Assembly (NCBI RefSeq): GCF_016698645.1
Contig: NZ_CP068047.1
Coordinates: 2,205,001 to 2,269,000, forward strand
DNA length: 64,000 nucleotides
Direction of reading: 5' to 3'
From: Devosia oryziradicis
GTDB taxonomy: Bacteria > Pseudomonadota > Alphaproteobacteria > Rhizobiales > Devosiaceae
The notes under the pieces were generated by a model. It was not told where the DNA came from and did no database searches. It saw only the letters and a program-made list of their open reading frames with translations. Shown piece after piece: positions 10,064 through 18,355 of the stretch (within the stretch, counting starts at the first letter, position 1; each line of letters starts with the position of its first letter). The position numbers were made by a program, and so were the translations under genes.

Positions 10064-11427
10064 CAGGCGCTCCGCTGCTGCTGGCTGGCACGGGCAACGA
10101 AACGGTTGATCGGCCGCTCCAGCCCCAGGTTCTCGCGCAGGGTTGCGCCTTCGTATTCGGTGCGGAACAGCCCGCGCTTCTGCAGGATGGGCACGACCTG
10201 GTCGACGAAATCGGTAAGCCCGGTGGGCAAAACCGGTGGCATGATGTTGAAGCCATCGGCGGCGCCGTTGGCGAACCACTCGACCAGCGCGTCGGCGATC
10301 TGTTCGGGGGTCCCGACAACCGTGCGGTGACCACGGGCGGTCGCCAGCGACAGATAGAGCTGGCGCAGGGTGAGGCCGGTGCTGGCGAGGTCGGACACGA
10401 GCTTGAGGCGGCTCTTGTTGAGCTCGGTATCAGCCGGCAGGGGCGGGGCCTTGTCATCCAGCGAATAGCCGCTGAGATCCACGCCCACGTAATATTGCTT
10501 GAGAATGCCCCAGGCGATGGCGGGGTGGATCAGCGACTGGATGAACTCGTAGTTCTGCTTGGCCTCGGCTTTGGTGCCGCCCAGCACCGGGAAGAGGCCG
10601 GGCATGATCAGCAACTGTTCCGGGCGACGGCCATGCTTGGTCAGGCGCCCCTTGATGTCGGAATAGAATTCCTGGCCGTCGGCAAGCGTCTGGTTGGCGG
10701 TGAAGATGACCTCGGCGGTGCGGGCTGCCAGGTTTCGCCCGGCTTCGGAGGCGCCGGCCTGCACGACGACCGGGCGGCCCTGCGGCGAACGGGCGACATT
10801 GAGTGGCCCGGCAACGTCGAAGAACTGCCCGTGATGGTCGACGCGATGCACCTTACCGGGATCAAGGAAGATGCCGCTCTGCTTGTCGCGGATCAGCGCG
10901 TCGTCCTCGTAGCTGTCCCAGAGGTCCAGGACGAGATCGACCACTTCTTCGGCCCGCTCGTATCGGTTGGCATGGGCGGGGTGGCCGGCAATGGAGAAAT
11001 TGCGGGAGACATCGGCGCCGGTCGTCACCACGTTCCACGCCGCGCGGCCCTTGCTGATGTGATCGAGCGAGGCGAATTTGCGGGCCAGCAGATACGGGTC
11101 CTCGTAGGTCGTCGATGCCGTGGCGACGAAGCCGATGTTGCTGGTCACCTGCGACAGTGCGGACCACAGGGTTACCGGCTCGAAATGCGCCGAATGGCTG
11201 ACGCGGCTGCGGATTTCCGGATCGCGATCGCCGTCCCAGCCGCCGGGGCTATCGGCCACGAAGACCAGATCGAAGAGGCCGCGCTCAGCCGTCTGGGCAA
11301 GCCCCCGGTAATGATCGATGTTGTGACCGGCATCGGCATCGGCGTCGGGATGCCGCCAGGCGGCAACGTGGTGGCCAGTCGCCATGATGAAGGCGCCAAG
11401 GCGTAGTTTCCGGGGTGAATCGCTCAT
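10063..11427 (-). CDS. Flavin-dependent monooxygenase, NtaA/SnaA/DszA (LLM class) family
   Basis: A 454-residue FMNH2-dependent bacterial-luciferase-like monooxygenase. The start RKLRLGAFIMATGHHVAAWR and the stretch GRAAWNVVTTGADVSRNFS are typical of the NtaA/SnaA/DszA/DmoA group, which oxidises substrates such as nitrilotriacetate, dibenzothiophene sulfone and dimethyl sulfide. It is longer than SsuD (about 380 residues), so this operon uses a non-SsuD oxygenase. As first gene of the operon, overlapping the FMN reductase gene by 4 bases, it probably releases sulfite or another usable product from an imported organosulfur compound. Substrate unknown. Confidence 0.88.
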   Translation of the reverse strand: MSDSPRKLRLGAFIMATGHHVAAWRHPDADADAGHNIDHYRGLAQTAERGLFDLVFVADSPGGWDGDRDPEIRSRVSHSAHFEPVTLWSALSQVTSNIGFVATASTTYEDPYLLARKFASLDHISKGRAAWNVVTTGADVSRNFSIAGHPAHANRYERAEEVVDLVLDLWDSYEDDALIRDKQSGIFLDPGKVHRVDHHGQFFDVAGPLNVARSPQGRPVVVQAGASEAGRNLAARTAEVIFTANQTLADGQEFYSDIKGRLTKHGRRPEQLLIMPGLFPVLGGTKAEAKQNYEFIQSLIHPAIAWGILKQYYVGVDLSGYSLDDKAPPLPADTELNKSRLKLVSDLASTGLTLRQLYLSLATARGHRTVVGTPEQIADALVEWFANGAADGFNIMPPVLPTGLTDFVDQVVPILQKRGLFRTEYEGATLRENLGLERPINRFVARASQQQRSA

Positions 11428-11797
11428 CTCGACCTCTCGCTATCAGCCGCACCAAATGTGCAGCGCCCCTTAAATACAGACTATCTCTATAGGTTTAGTC
11501 GAGTATTAGATTTTGCCTTGTTAGGCCGTTTTGCGGTTCGATGTTTCGCAAAACGATCAATGTGGAGTTGGCCAGTGCAGTGATGCAGCGGAAGGTGGGA
11601 CCGCGACCCAGGCGGCACCTCGGTACGCCCCTTGCTCTTTTCGGTGGCTTCCCCTATATCGCCCCTGCGTTTGACTGCGCGTCAGCGCGATTTCACACAC
11701 GAGGCAGGCGTTTCGAGCGATCGAAAAGCCATCCGGTGACGGGAGACCGTCGCAAGGCCTCGTGGCGGCATCAACCGGTAAACAAGGAGCAGCCATC
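11428..11797. promoter_or_regulatory. 370-bp divergent control region between the sulfur operon and rpsB
   Basis: Three items are visible. (1) Inverted repeat GACTA-N12-TAGTC at 11479-11500, 52-73 bp upstream of the monooxygenase start, which suits a LysR-type (CysB/Cbl-like) activator. (2) A 9-bp perfect inverted repeat CGTTTTGCG/CGCAAAACG at 11527-11555, with an 11-base loop and no T run on either strand. (3) A sigma-70-like promoter for rpsB: -35 TTGCTC at 11632-11637, 17-bp spacer, -10 TATATC at 11655-11660, leaving a leader of about 130 bases. No gene is supported here. Confidence 0.55.
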
Positions 11798-12571
11798 ATG
11801 GCACTGCCCGATTTCTCCATGCGCCAACTGCTTGAAGCAGGCGTCCACTTCGGTCACCAGAAGCACCGCTGGAATCCCAAGATGGAGCGCTACATCTTTG
11901 GCGTTCGCAACGACATCCACATCCTCGACCTGAGCCAGACCGTTCCGGCCCTGAGCCGCGCCCTGCAGCTGATCTCGGACACCGTTGCTGACGGTGGCCG
12001 CGTGCTGTTCGTCGGCACCAAGCGCCAGGCCGCTCCGCTGGTAGCCGAGGCTGCCAAGCAGTCGGCCCAGTACTTCGTCAACTCCCGCTGGCTTGGCGGT
12101 ACGCTGACCAACTGGCAGACGATCTCGAACTCGATCTCGCGCCTGCGCGAACTCGAATCGATGACGGAAGACCAGCTCGCCCTGCGCACCAAGAAGGAGC
12201 GCCTGATGATGAGCCGCGAACAGGAACGCCTGGAGCGTGACCTGGGCGGCATCAAGGACATGGGCAACCTGCCGTCCCTGCTGTTCGTCATCGACACCAA
12301 CAAGGAAGCCAACGCGATCAAGGAAGCCCGCCGCCTGGGTATCCCGGTCGTCGCCATCGTCGACACCAATTGCGATCCGGACACGGTCGACTACGCCATT
12401 CCGGGCAATGACGACGCCTCGCGCGCCCTCGAGCTCTATGTCTCGCTGGTCTCCAAGGCCGCCATCGACGGCATCGGCCGTTCGGCTTCGGGCCTGGGTG
12501 CCGATCTGGGTGCCTCCGAGCGCGCTCCGGCAGAAGACCTGCCGACCGAAGAAGCTCCGGCTGCCAACTAA
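11798..12571 (+). CDS. rpsB: 30S ribosomal protein S2
   Basis: Small-subunit ribosomal protein of 257 residues, including the slightly extended acidic C-terminus usual in alphaproteobacteria. [29 protein letters not shown] is the conserved start, and [22 protein letters not shown] and [14 protein letters not shown] are hallmarks. The frame is open upstream, but ATG 11798 has Shine-Dalgarno AAGGAG 8 bases before it and matches the family. First gene of the rpsB-tsf unit. Confidence 0.97.
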   Translation: MALPDFSMRQLLEAGVHFGHQKHRWNPKMERYIFGVRNDIHILDLSQTVPALSRALQLISDTVADGGRVLFVGTKRQAAPLVAEAAKQSAQYFVNSRWLGGTLTNWQTISNSISRLRELESMTEDQLALRTKKERLMMSREQERLERDLGGIKDMGNLPSLLFVIDTNKEANAIKEARRLGIPVVAIVDTNCDPDTVDYAIPGNDDASRALELYVSLVSKAAIDGIGRSASGLGADLGASERAPAEDLPTEEAPAAN

Positions 12572-12606
12572 GTCCGTCATTCGGACTTCATCTTGATCTG
12601 AACCAT

Positions 12607-12627
12607 GCGGCCCCGCAAAGGGGCCGC
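12607..12627 (+). other. Intercistronic hairpin between rpsB and tsf
   Basis: GCGGCCCC pairs perfectly with GGGGCCGC around a 5-base loop (GCAAA), 14 bases before the tsf start. It has no T run. It may act as a partial terminator, RNase barrier or processing site that sets the S2 to EF-Ts ratio. Confidence 0.6.
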
Positions 12628-12641
12628 CGAAAGGTGTTATC

Positions 12642-13574
12642 ATGGTTGAAATTACTGCAAGCCTGGTCAAGCAGCTCCGCGACTCGACCGGCGTCGGCAT
12701 GATGGACTGCAAGAAGGCCCTGGCCGAGACCAATGGCGACATGGAAGCCGCGGTCGACTGGCTGCGCACCCGCGGTCTCGCCAAGGCTGCCAAGAAGGCT
12801 GATCGCGTCGCTGCCGAAGGTCTGGTTGGCGTTGCCACCTCGGGCACCAAGGCTGCCGTCGTCGAAGTGAACTCGGAAACCGACTTCGTTGCCCGCAACG
12901 AGCAGTTCCAGGGCATCGTCGGCAACATTGCCAAGCTGTCCCTCGACGCCGATGGCGACGTGGTCAAGCTGGGCGAAATGCCGTTCCCCGGTTCGGGCCA
13001 CTCGGTTTCGGCCGAGCTGACCGAAGCGATCGCCAAGATTGGCGAGAACATGAACCTGCGCCGCACCGAAGTCGTGTCGGTCGGCGATGGCGTGGTGGAA
13101 AGCTATGTCCACAACGCCGTCAAGCCGGGCATGGGCAAGATGGGCATCCTGGTGGCTCTTGAGTCGACCGGCGACAAGGCCGCGCTGAGCGCCCTGGGCA
13201 AGCAGCTGGCCATGCACATCGCCGCCACCAACCCGCTGTCGATCGACCCGGAAGACCTGGACCAGGCTGTTGTCGCCCGCGAGCGCGCCATCATCCTCGA
13301 GCAGGTCAAGGAATCGGGCAAGTCGGCCGAGATCGCCGAGAAGATGGTCGATGGCCGCATGCGCAAGTACTTCGAGGAAGTGACGCTCCTGGCCCAGACC
13401 TTCGTGATCGATGGCGAGACCAAGGTCCGCGATGCGATCAAGAATGCCGAGAAGGACGTCGGCGCTCCGATCAAGCTGACCCGCTTCGTGCGTTATGCCC
13501 TCGGCGAAGGCATCGAAAAGGTCGAGACCGACTTCGCCGCCGAAGTCGCCGCCACTGCCGGCGTCAAGGCGTAA
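12642..13574 (+). CDS. tsf: Translation elongation factor Ts
   Basis: Nucleotide exchange factor for EF-Tu, 310 residues. The N-terminal UBA-like domain reads [22 protein letters not shown], followed by [19 protein letters not shown] and the core motif [14 protein letters not shown], whose TDFVA contacts the EF-Tu nucleotide site. The start has AAGGTG 8 bases upstream. It is co-transcribed with rpsB across a stable hairpin. Confidence 0.97.
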   Translation: MVEITASLVKQLRDSTGVGMMDCKKALAETNGDMEAAVDWLRTRGLAKAAKKADRVAAEGLVGVATSGTKAAVVEVNSETDFVARNEQFQGIVGNIAKLSLDADGDVVKLGEMPFPGSGHSVSAELTEAIAKIGENMNLRRTEVVSVGDGVVESYVHNAVKPGMGKMGILVALESTGDKAALSALGKQLAMHIAATNPLSIDPEDLDQAVVARERAIILEQVKESGKSAEIAEKMVDGRMRKYFEEVTLLAQTFVIDGETKVRDAIKNAEKDVGAPIKLTRFVRYALGEGIEKVETDFAAEVAATAGVKA

Positions 13575-13585
13575 GCCCAATATTG

Positions 13586-13610
13586 GCGCGCGGACCAATG
13601 GCCCGCGCGC
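13586..13610 (+). terminator. GC-rich hairpin after tsf (weak terminator)
   Basis: GCGCGCGG (13586-13593) and CCGCGCGC (13603-13610) form an 8-bp stem 11 bases after the tsf stop. The following sequence TGCTCTCCCGG lacks a T run, so termination is uncertain. The rest of the 200-bp gap before pyrH shows no clear promoter. Confidence 0.4.
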
Positions 13611-13775
13611 TGCTCTCCCGGCGGCCATGATTTGGCCCGGGATCGAGCGCAAAAGCCCGCCGTAATTGCATTTCGACTGGCGTGACGCTTTCTTTTGAGA
13701 GCGCTTTTGCCTTAGTGTCGGTCGGGCGTTGCCGGATTCGGTGCCCCGCCGCGTGTTCCATAGAGGGGTTTGCCG

Positions 13776-14495
13776 ATGGCGCCTGCCTACAAACGCATTT
13801 TGCTCAAGGTATCGGGCGAAGCGCTCAGTGGCGACCAGCAGTTCGGCATCCAACCGGAATTCCTCGATGGCGTCGCTCAGCAGATTGCCGGAGTGGCCAA
13901 GACGGGCGTCGAAATCGCGATCGTCACCGGTGGCGGCAACATCTTCCGCGGCATGGCTGTAGCGGCCAATGGCGGTGATCGAGTCACCGCCGACATGATG
14001 GGCACGCTGGGCACTGTTATCAACGCGCTGGCGCTGGCCGGGGCCCTTACCAATGCGGGTGTGAAGGCCAAGGTCTTCAGCGCCACGACCATGCCGTCCG
14101 TTGCCGACACATACACTGCTCGCGCGGCCAAGGCGGCGCTGGAAGACGGCTACGTCGTCGTATTGGGCGGCGGCATCGGCAATCCATTTTTCACCACCGA
14201 CACCGCCGCTGCCTTGCGTGGCATCGAACTGCAATGCGATGTGGTGCTCAAGGGCACCAATGTCGACGGTGTCTATTCGGCCGATCCCAAAAAGGATCCG
14301 AATGCAACGCGCTACGATCAGATCAGCCACGACGACGTCATCAAGCAGAACCTGCGGGTCATGGACACGGCGGCTTTCGCCCTTGCCCGCGACAACAACC
14401 TGCCGATAATCGTGTATTCGCTGGACGACAAGGAAGGTCTGTCCGGCGTCCTGGAAGGCCGAGTCCGCAGCACGCGCGTCGGACAGCCGCTCTAG
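13776..14495 (+). CDS. pyrH: Uridylate kinase
   Basis: UMP kinase of the amino-acid-kinase fold, 239 residues. YKRILLKVSGEAL at the start, IVTGGGNIFRG in the middle and LKGTNVDGVYSADPKKDPNA near residue 160 are diagnostic. The ATG at 13776 has Shine-Dalgarno GAGGGG 7 bases before it; an in-frame TTG two codons earlier is less likely. It begins a run with frr, uppS, cdsA and rseP, the usual order in alphaproteobacteria. Confidence 0.97.
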   Translation: MAPAYKRILLKVSGEALSGDQQFGIQPEFLDGVAQQIAGVAKTGVEIAIVTGGGNIFRGMAVAANGGDRVTADMMGTLGTVINALALAGALTNAGVKAKVFSATTMPSVADTYTARAAKAALEDGYVVVLGGGIGNPFFTTDTAAALRGIELQCDVVLKGTNVDGVYSADPKKDPNATRYDQISHDDVIKQNLRVMDTAAFALARDNNLPIIVYSLDDKEGLSGVLEGRVRSTRVGQPL

Positions 14496-14513
14496 ACTTG
14501 AAGGAAGAAGACC

Positions 14514-15068
14514 ATGGCCTATGACCTTTCCGATCTGAAGACCCGTATGCAGAAGTCCATTGCGTCCCTGCGCGATGAACTCGCGGGCCTCAGGACTGGC
14601 CGCGCCAGCCCCAGCCTGCTGGAGCCCGTGACTGTCGAGGCCTATGGCTCGCGCATGCCGCTGAACCAGGTTGCGACCGTAACCGTCCCCGAGCCGCGCA
14701 TGCTTAGCGTGCAGGTGTGGGACCGGCAGATGGCCAATGCGGTCGAAAAAGCCATCCGCGACAGTGGCCTGGGTCTCAACCCGATGGGGGAGGGGCAGGT
14801 GATCCGCGTGCCGCTGCCGGAGCTCAACGAGCAGCGCCGCAAGGAACTGGCCAAGGTTGCGCACAACTACGCGGAGGCTGCTCGCGTGGCTGTTCGGCAT
14901 ATCCGCCGCGACGGTATGGATGCGCTCAAGAAGGCGGAAAAGGATGGCGACTTGAGCCAGGACGATTCGCGTGTGCAGGCCGACCTCGTCCAGAAGGCGA
15001 CGGATGCTGCGGTGGCGGAGATCGACCAGGTCCTGGCCGCCAAAGAAGCAGAAATCATGCAGGTCTAA
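14514..15068 (+). CDS. frr: Ribosome recycling factor
   Basis: Splits post-termination ribosomes together with EF-G. It is 184 residues long, as expected. [20 protein letters not shown] and [23 protein letters not shown] are conserved, and the hinge region [13 protein letters not shown] is present. It follows pyrH by 18 bases, with Shine-Dalgarno GAAGGAAG just upstream. Confidence 0.97.
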   Translation: MAYDLSDLKTRMQKSIASLRDELAGLRTGRASPSLLEPVTVEAYGSRMPLNQVATVTVPEPRMLSVQVWDRQMANAVEKAIRDSGLGLNPMGEGQVIRVPLPELNEQRRKELAKVAHNYAEAARVAVRHIRRDGMDALKKAEKDGDLSQDDSRVQADLVQKATDAAVAEIDQVLAAKEAEIMQV

Positions 15069-15097
15069 GTCGGCTGCGCTGCGCCGGGAGGGCGTAG

Positions 15098-15859
15098 ATG
15101 TCCATTGATCCAGCCATCAACGCCGACTTCGCGCAGCGCCCGCGTCTGCGCATTCCGGCGCATCTTGGCGTGATCATGGACGGCAATGGCCGCTGGGCAC
15201 AGGCGCGCGGCAAGCGCCGCACCGAGGGCCATATCGAGGGCGTGAAGGCGCTCCGCAATCTGGTCGAGCTTTGCATCACCTACGGCGTCGGGCATCTGAC
15301 GGTGTTCAGTTTCTCTTCGGAAAACTGGGCGCGGCCAAAGGACGAAATATCCTTCATATTCAATCTGCTGCGCCGGTTTGTTGCATCGGACCTGCAGCGA
15401 CTGATCCGCAACAATGTTCGCGTCCGCATCATCGGCACCCGCGAGGGCCTGGAGCCCAGCCTGGTGCGGCTGATCGATGACGTGGAAGCCAAGACCCAAG
15501 CCAATACCGGGCTCGTGCTCGTCGTCGCCTTCAACTATGGCGGCAAGGCCGAAATAGCGGAGGCCGCTCGCAAGTTGGCACGCGAGGTCGCGGCCGGTCG
15601 GCTCTCGCCTGACGCTATTACCGAAGAACGGCTCGCCGGCGCGCTTTATACTGCGGGCCTGCCCGATCCGGACCTGATCATCCGCACCAGTGGCGAGCAG
15701 CGCATTTCCAATTTCCTGCTGTGGCAGGCGGCATATGCCGAGTTCGTCTTCGTCGAAGAGAACTGGCCCGATTTCAACGAGGCCAGCTTCGTACGTGTGC
15801 TGGAGACCTTCTCACGGCGCGATCGGCGCTTTGGCGGCATAGAGGCAGTGCAATCTTGA
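15098..15859 (+). CDS. uppS: Undecaprenyl (polyprenyl) diphosphate synthase
   Basis: cis-Prenyltransferase of 253 residues that makes the lipid carrier for peptidoglycan and other envelope polymers. HLGVIMDGNGRWAQARGK holds the catalytic Asp and P-loop-like region, and FSSENWARP and RTSGEQRISNFLLWQAAYAE (substrate-binding Arg, metal-binding Glu) are present. Its stop codon overlaps the start of cdsA. Confidence 0.96.
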   Translation: MSIDPAINADFAQRPRLRIPAHLGVIMDGNGRWAQARGKRRTEGHIEGVKALRNLVELCITYGVGHLTVFSFSSENWARPKDEISFIFNLLRRFVASDLQRLIRNNVRVRIIGTREGLEPSLVRLIDDVEAKTQANTGLVLVVAFNYGGKAEIAEAARKLAREVAAGRLSPDAITEERLAGALYTAGLPDPDLIIRTSGEQRISNFLLWQAAYAEFVFVEENWPDFNEASFVRVLETFSRRDRRFGGIEAVQS

Positions 15860-16716
15860 CCAGTCCGGGCGATCCCGCGTCAGAGCCTGCCGCCGGTCGC
15901 CGCCGCACCTGGGCCGACCTGGGCCCCCGACTGGTCTCGGCCTTCGTGCTGATCGCCTTGACCGCGACCGCGCTCTATGTCGGGGGCTATGTCTTTGCCG
16001 CTGTGGTTGGCGCCGTATTTGCCGGCGCCTATCGCGAGTGGGAGACCATGGTTTCGCGCGCGCCGCTGACCCCGGCCGGGATGGTGCTGATCGGGCTGGT
16101 GGCGGTCGCGGGACTCATCCATCCGCTGTTTGGACCGCTCGGCACCGCCGGAGTCATCGGGCTGGCTTGTCTCGTGGCCGTCGCCATGCGTGGCGAAGGG
16201 GTGCTTTGGCGCATCCTGGGCCTGGTGATCTATGGCGCGGTCATCGTGGCGGCGCTGGCGATGCGCGGGGATACGCTGATCGGCGTCTGGGCGGGGGTCT
16301 ACCTGGGGACCGTGGTGTGGATGACCGATTCCGCAGCTTTCTTCACCGGCCGGCAGATCGGTGGCGAAAAGCTCGCGCCGCAGATTTCGCCGTCCAAGAC
16401 CTGGTCGGGCGCATTGGGCGGACTGGCGCTGGGAACCGGGGCAGGGTTGCTGTTCTGGATCGTGGCGACCGATTCTCCCTGGTGGATCGGGCTGGTGCTG
16501 TCGGCCGCGATCAGTGTTCTGGGGCAGCTTGGAGATCTTGGCGAGAGCGCCATCAAGCGGCATTTTCGGATCAAGGACAGCGGCGACATCATTCCGGGGC
16601 ATGGCGGCTTGATGGATCGGCTGGACAGCCTCACATTCGGCATCTTGCTGGTGCTGTTGGTGGGCGCCCTGCATGCCGGCTATGGCTCGGTCGCAGAGGG
16701 GCTGCTCTACTGGTAG
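15856..16716 (+). CDS. cdsA: Phosphatidate cytidylyltransferase
   Basis: Makes CDP-diacylglycerol for phospholipid synthesis in the inner membrane. I place the start at TTG 15856, which overlaps the uppS stop (TTGA) and gives 286 residues; the open frame extends further upstream but inside uppS. About eight membrane segments precede the CDP-alcohol signature SPSKTWSGALGG ... GDLGESAIKRHFRIKDSG and GHGGLMDRLDSL. No dxr gene lies between cdsA and rseP, unlike in some Gram-negative bacteria. Confidence 0.93.
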   Translation: MTSPGDPASEPAAGRRRTWADLGPRLVSAFVLIALTATALYVGGYVFAAVVGAVFAGAYREWETMVSRAPLTPAGMVLIGLVAVAGLIHPLFGPLGTAGVIGLACLVAVAMRGEGVLWRILGLVIYGAVIVAALAMRGDTLIGVWAGVYLGTVVWMTDSAAFFTGRQIGGEKLAPQISPSKTWSGALGGLALGTGAGLLFWIVATDSPWWIGLVLSAAISVLGQLGDLGESAIKRHFRIKDSGDIIPGHGGLMDRLDSLTFGILLVLLVGALHAGYGSVAEGLLYW

Positions 16717-16755
16717 GGCACGGCACGCCCGTCCTGCCGCGCAATAGGGAAGACC

Positions 16756-18171
16756 ATGTTCGATTTCATCTACTGGCTGCTGTCTTATGTGGTGCCTTTC
16801 CTCGCGGTCCTGACGGTTATCGTCTTCATCCACGAAATGGGCCACTACCTGGTGGCGCGATGGAATGGCGTGGCTATCGATGCCTTTTCCATCGGCTTCG
16901 GCAAGGAACTGATCGGGCGCACTGACAGGCACGGCACGCGCTGGAAGATTTCGGCTATTCCCCTGGGCGGCTATGTGCGCTTCACCGGGGATATGAACGC
17001 GGCCAGCGTGCCCGACCCCGAGGCGCTCGCCAAGGTCGATCCCGCCTTGGCCCCCAAGCTGTTCGCCAACAAGAATGTGTGGCAGCGCATCGCGGTCGTT
17101 GTCGCCGGGCCGCTGGCCAATGTCATCCTCACATTTGTCATCCTCTATGCCCTGTTGCTCGGTTATGGACGCTTCGTGACCACGCCTGTCGTGGCCGAGG
17201 TGGCCATGAACTCGGTGGCGGAGGAAGCGGGCATCCTGCCGGGAGACACGCTGCTTTCGGTGGACGGCTACGCCGTTCGCGGCTTCGAGGACTTCGACCG
17301 GCTGATCGCCACCAGCCCTGCACGCCCGGTGACGATCGAGTTCGAACGGGCTGGCGATCGGCAGGTGGTTACGGTGGTGCCTGACGCCAACGAGGTCAAG
17401 GACCGCTTCGGCAATCGCCAGAGGGTCGGCGATGTAGGCGCTTACCCCTTCGTCCTCCCGCCTCAGGTAGGCTCGGTCATCGAAGGCTCGCCCGCCGAGG
17501 CGGCCGGCATCGAAGCCGGCGATATCCTCGTTTCCGTCGACGGGCAGCGGGTGGGCGATTTCCAGGGCTTCCAGCGTCTTGTCGTGGGCAAGCCAGACCA
17601 GCCGGTGACACTGGAGCTGGAGCGCGCTGGGCAGCTCAAAACCGTCCAGCTGATTCCGGAAGCAACCGAGGTGGAGACCCGGGCAGGCGAAACCGAGGTC
17701 ATCGGCCGAGTCGGTATTGGCTCTGGCCAGCCCGACGCTATCGATCGAACGGTTTATCGGCCGGGTCCGGTCGAAGCGCTCGGGATGACGGTCGAGGAGA
17801 TCCGCTTCATCATCCAGCGCACCGCTGCGTTCCTGGGGGATTTCTTTGTTGGCCGCGGCGATGTCGAGCAGTTGGGCGGACCGGTCAAGGTCGCCAAGGT
17901 ATCGGGCGAAGTGGCGACGCTTGGAATCGTAGCGCTGATCAACCTCACGGCTTTGCTGTCGCTAAATATCGGAATTTTCAACCTTTTGCCGGTTCCGATG
18001 CTCGACGGCGGTCATCTGTTGTACTATCTGGTGGAAGCTGTCAGGGGGCGTCCGCTGAGCATGCGAGTGCAGGAAATGGGGTTCCGGTTCGGATTCGCCC
18101 TGGTTCTGGCGCTCATGGTGTTCACGCTGTTCAACGACACGCTGTTCGCCTATTTCGGGATCCTGCGTTAG
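16756..18171 (+). CDS. rseP: Site-2 intramembrane metalloprotease RseP
   Basis: Zinc protease of 471 residues that cleaves membrane-bound anti-sigma factors or other single-pass proteins. The HEMGH zinc motif is at residues 26-30 in the first helix, and the third zinc ligand lies in LLPVPMLDGGHLLYYL near the C-terminus. Two PDZ domains lie between (around 145-215 and 235-305; EEAGILPGDTLLSVDG and AEAAGIEAGDILVSVDG). The alphaproteobacterial relative MmpA in Caulobacter acts on PodJ. It lies 39 bases after cdsA. Confidence 0.95.
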   Translation: MFDFIYWLLSYVVPFLAVLTVIVFIHEMGHYLVARWNGVAIDAFSIGFGKELIGRTDRHGTRWKISAIPLGGYVRFTGDMNAASVPDPEALAKVDPALAPKLFANKNVWQRIAVVVAGPLANVILTFVILYALLLGYGRFVTTPVVAEVAMNSVAEEAGILPGDTLLSVDGYAVRGFEDFDRLIATSPARPVTIEFERAGDRQVVTVVPDANEVKDRFGNRQRVGDVGAYPFVLPPQVGSVIEGSPAEAAGIEAGDILVSVDGQRVGDFQGFQRLVVGKPDQPVTLELERAGQLKTVQLIPEATEVETRAGETEVIGRVGIGSGQPDAIDRTVYRPGPVEALGMTVEEIRFIIQRTAAFLGDFFVGRGDVEQLGGPVKVAKVSGEVATLGIVALINLTALLSLNIGIFNLLPVPMLDGGHLLYYLVEAVRGRPLSMRVQEMGFRFGFALVLALMVFTLFNDTLFAYFGILR

Positions 18172-18172
18172 C

Positions 18173-18277
18173 CCTTGGTTAACCTTGGTTTGTAAGGTGT
18201 TGCAGGAATACAAGTGCACCAAGCTTTTGCTAACTGCGTCGAGGCTTCCGCCTTGTCCTTGGTTAAAAAGGCGGTAA
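18173..18277 (+). repeat. Three CCTTGGTT direct repeats with TTAA half-sites in the rseP-bamA gap
   Basis: CCTTGGTTAA at 18173-18182 is followed directly by CCTTGGTTTG (18183-18192), and CCTTGGTTAA recurs at 18257-18266. The TTAA elements, including TTAA-N7-GTAA at 18263-18277, resemble degenerate CtrA-type sites (TTAA-N7-TTAA). This 184-bp gap must contain any private bamA promoter, so the repeats may be regulator sites. Confidence 0.45.
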
Positions 18278-18355
18278 AACGGTGCAATGGAGTTAGCTTG
18301 GGGGAGCGCTGTGCATGGCGATTCTCCGGGCCTGGTCGCAGAAGGCAATAATAAT

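Noticed and set aside
12588..14900. 770-codon minus-strand open frame across tsf, pyrH and frr
   Set aside because: Runs through three certain genes and a hairpin; its composition is typical of antisense frames in high-GC DNA.
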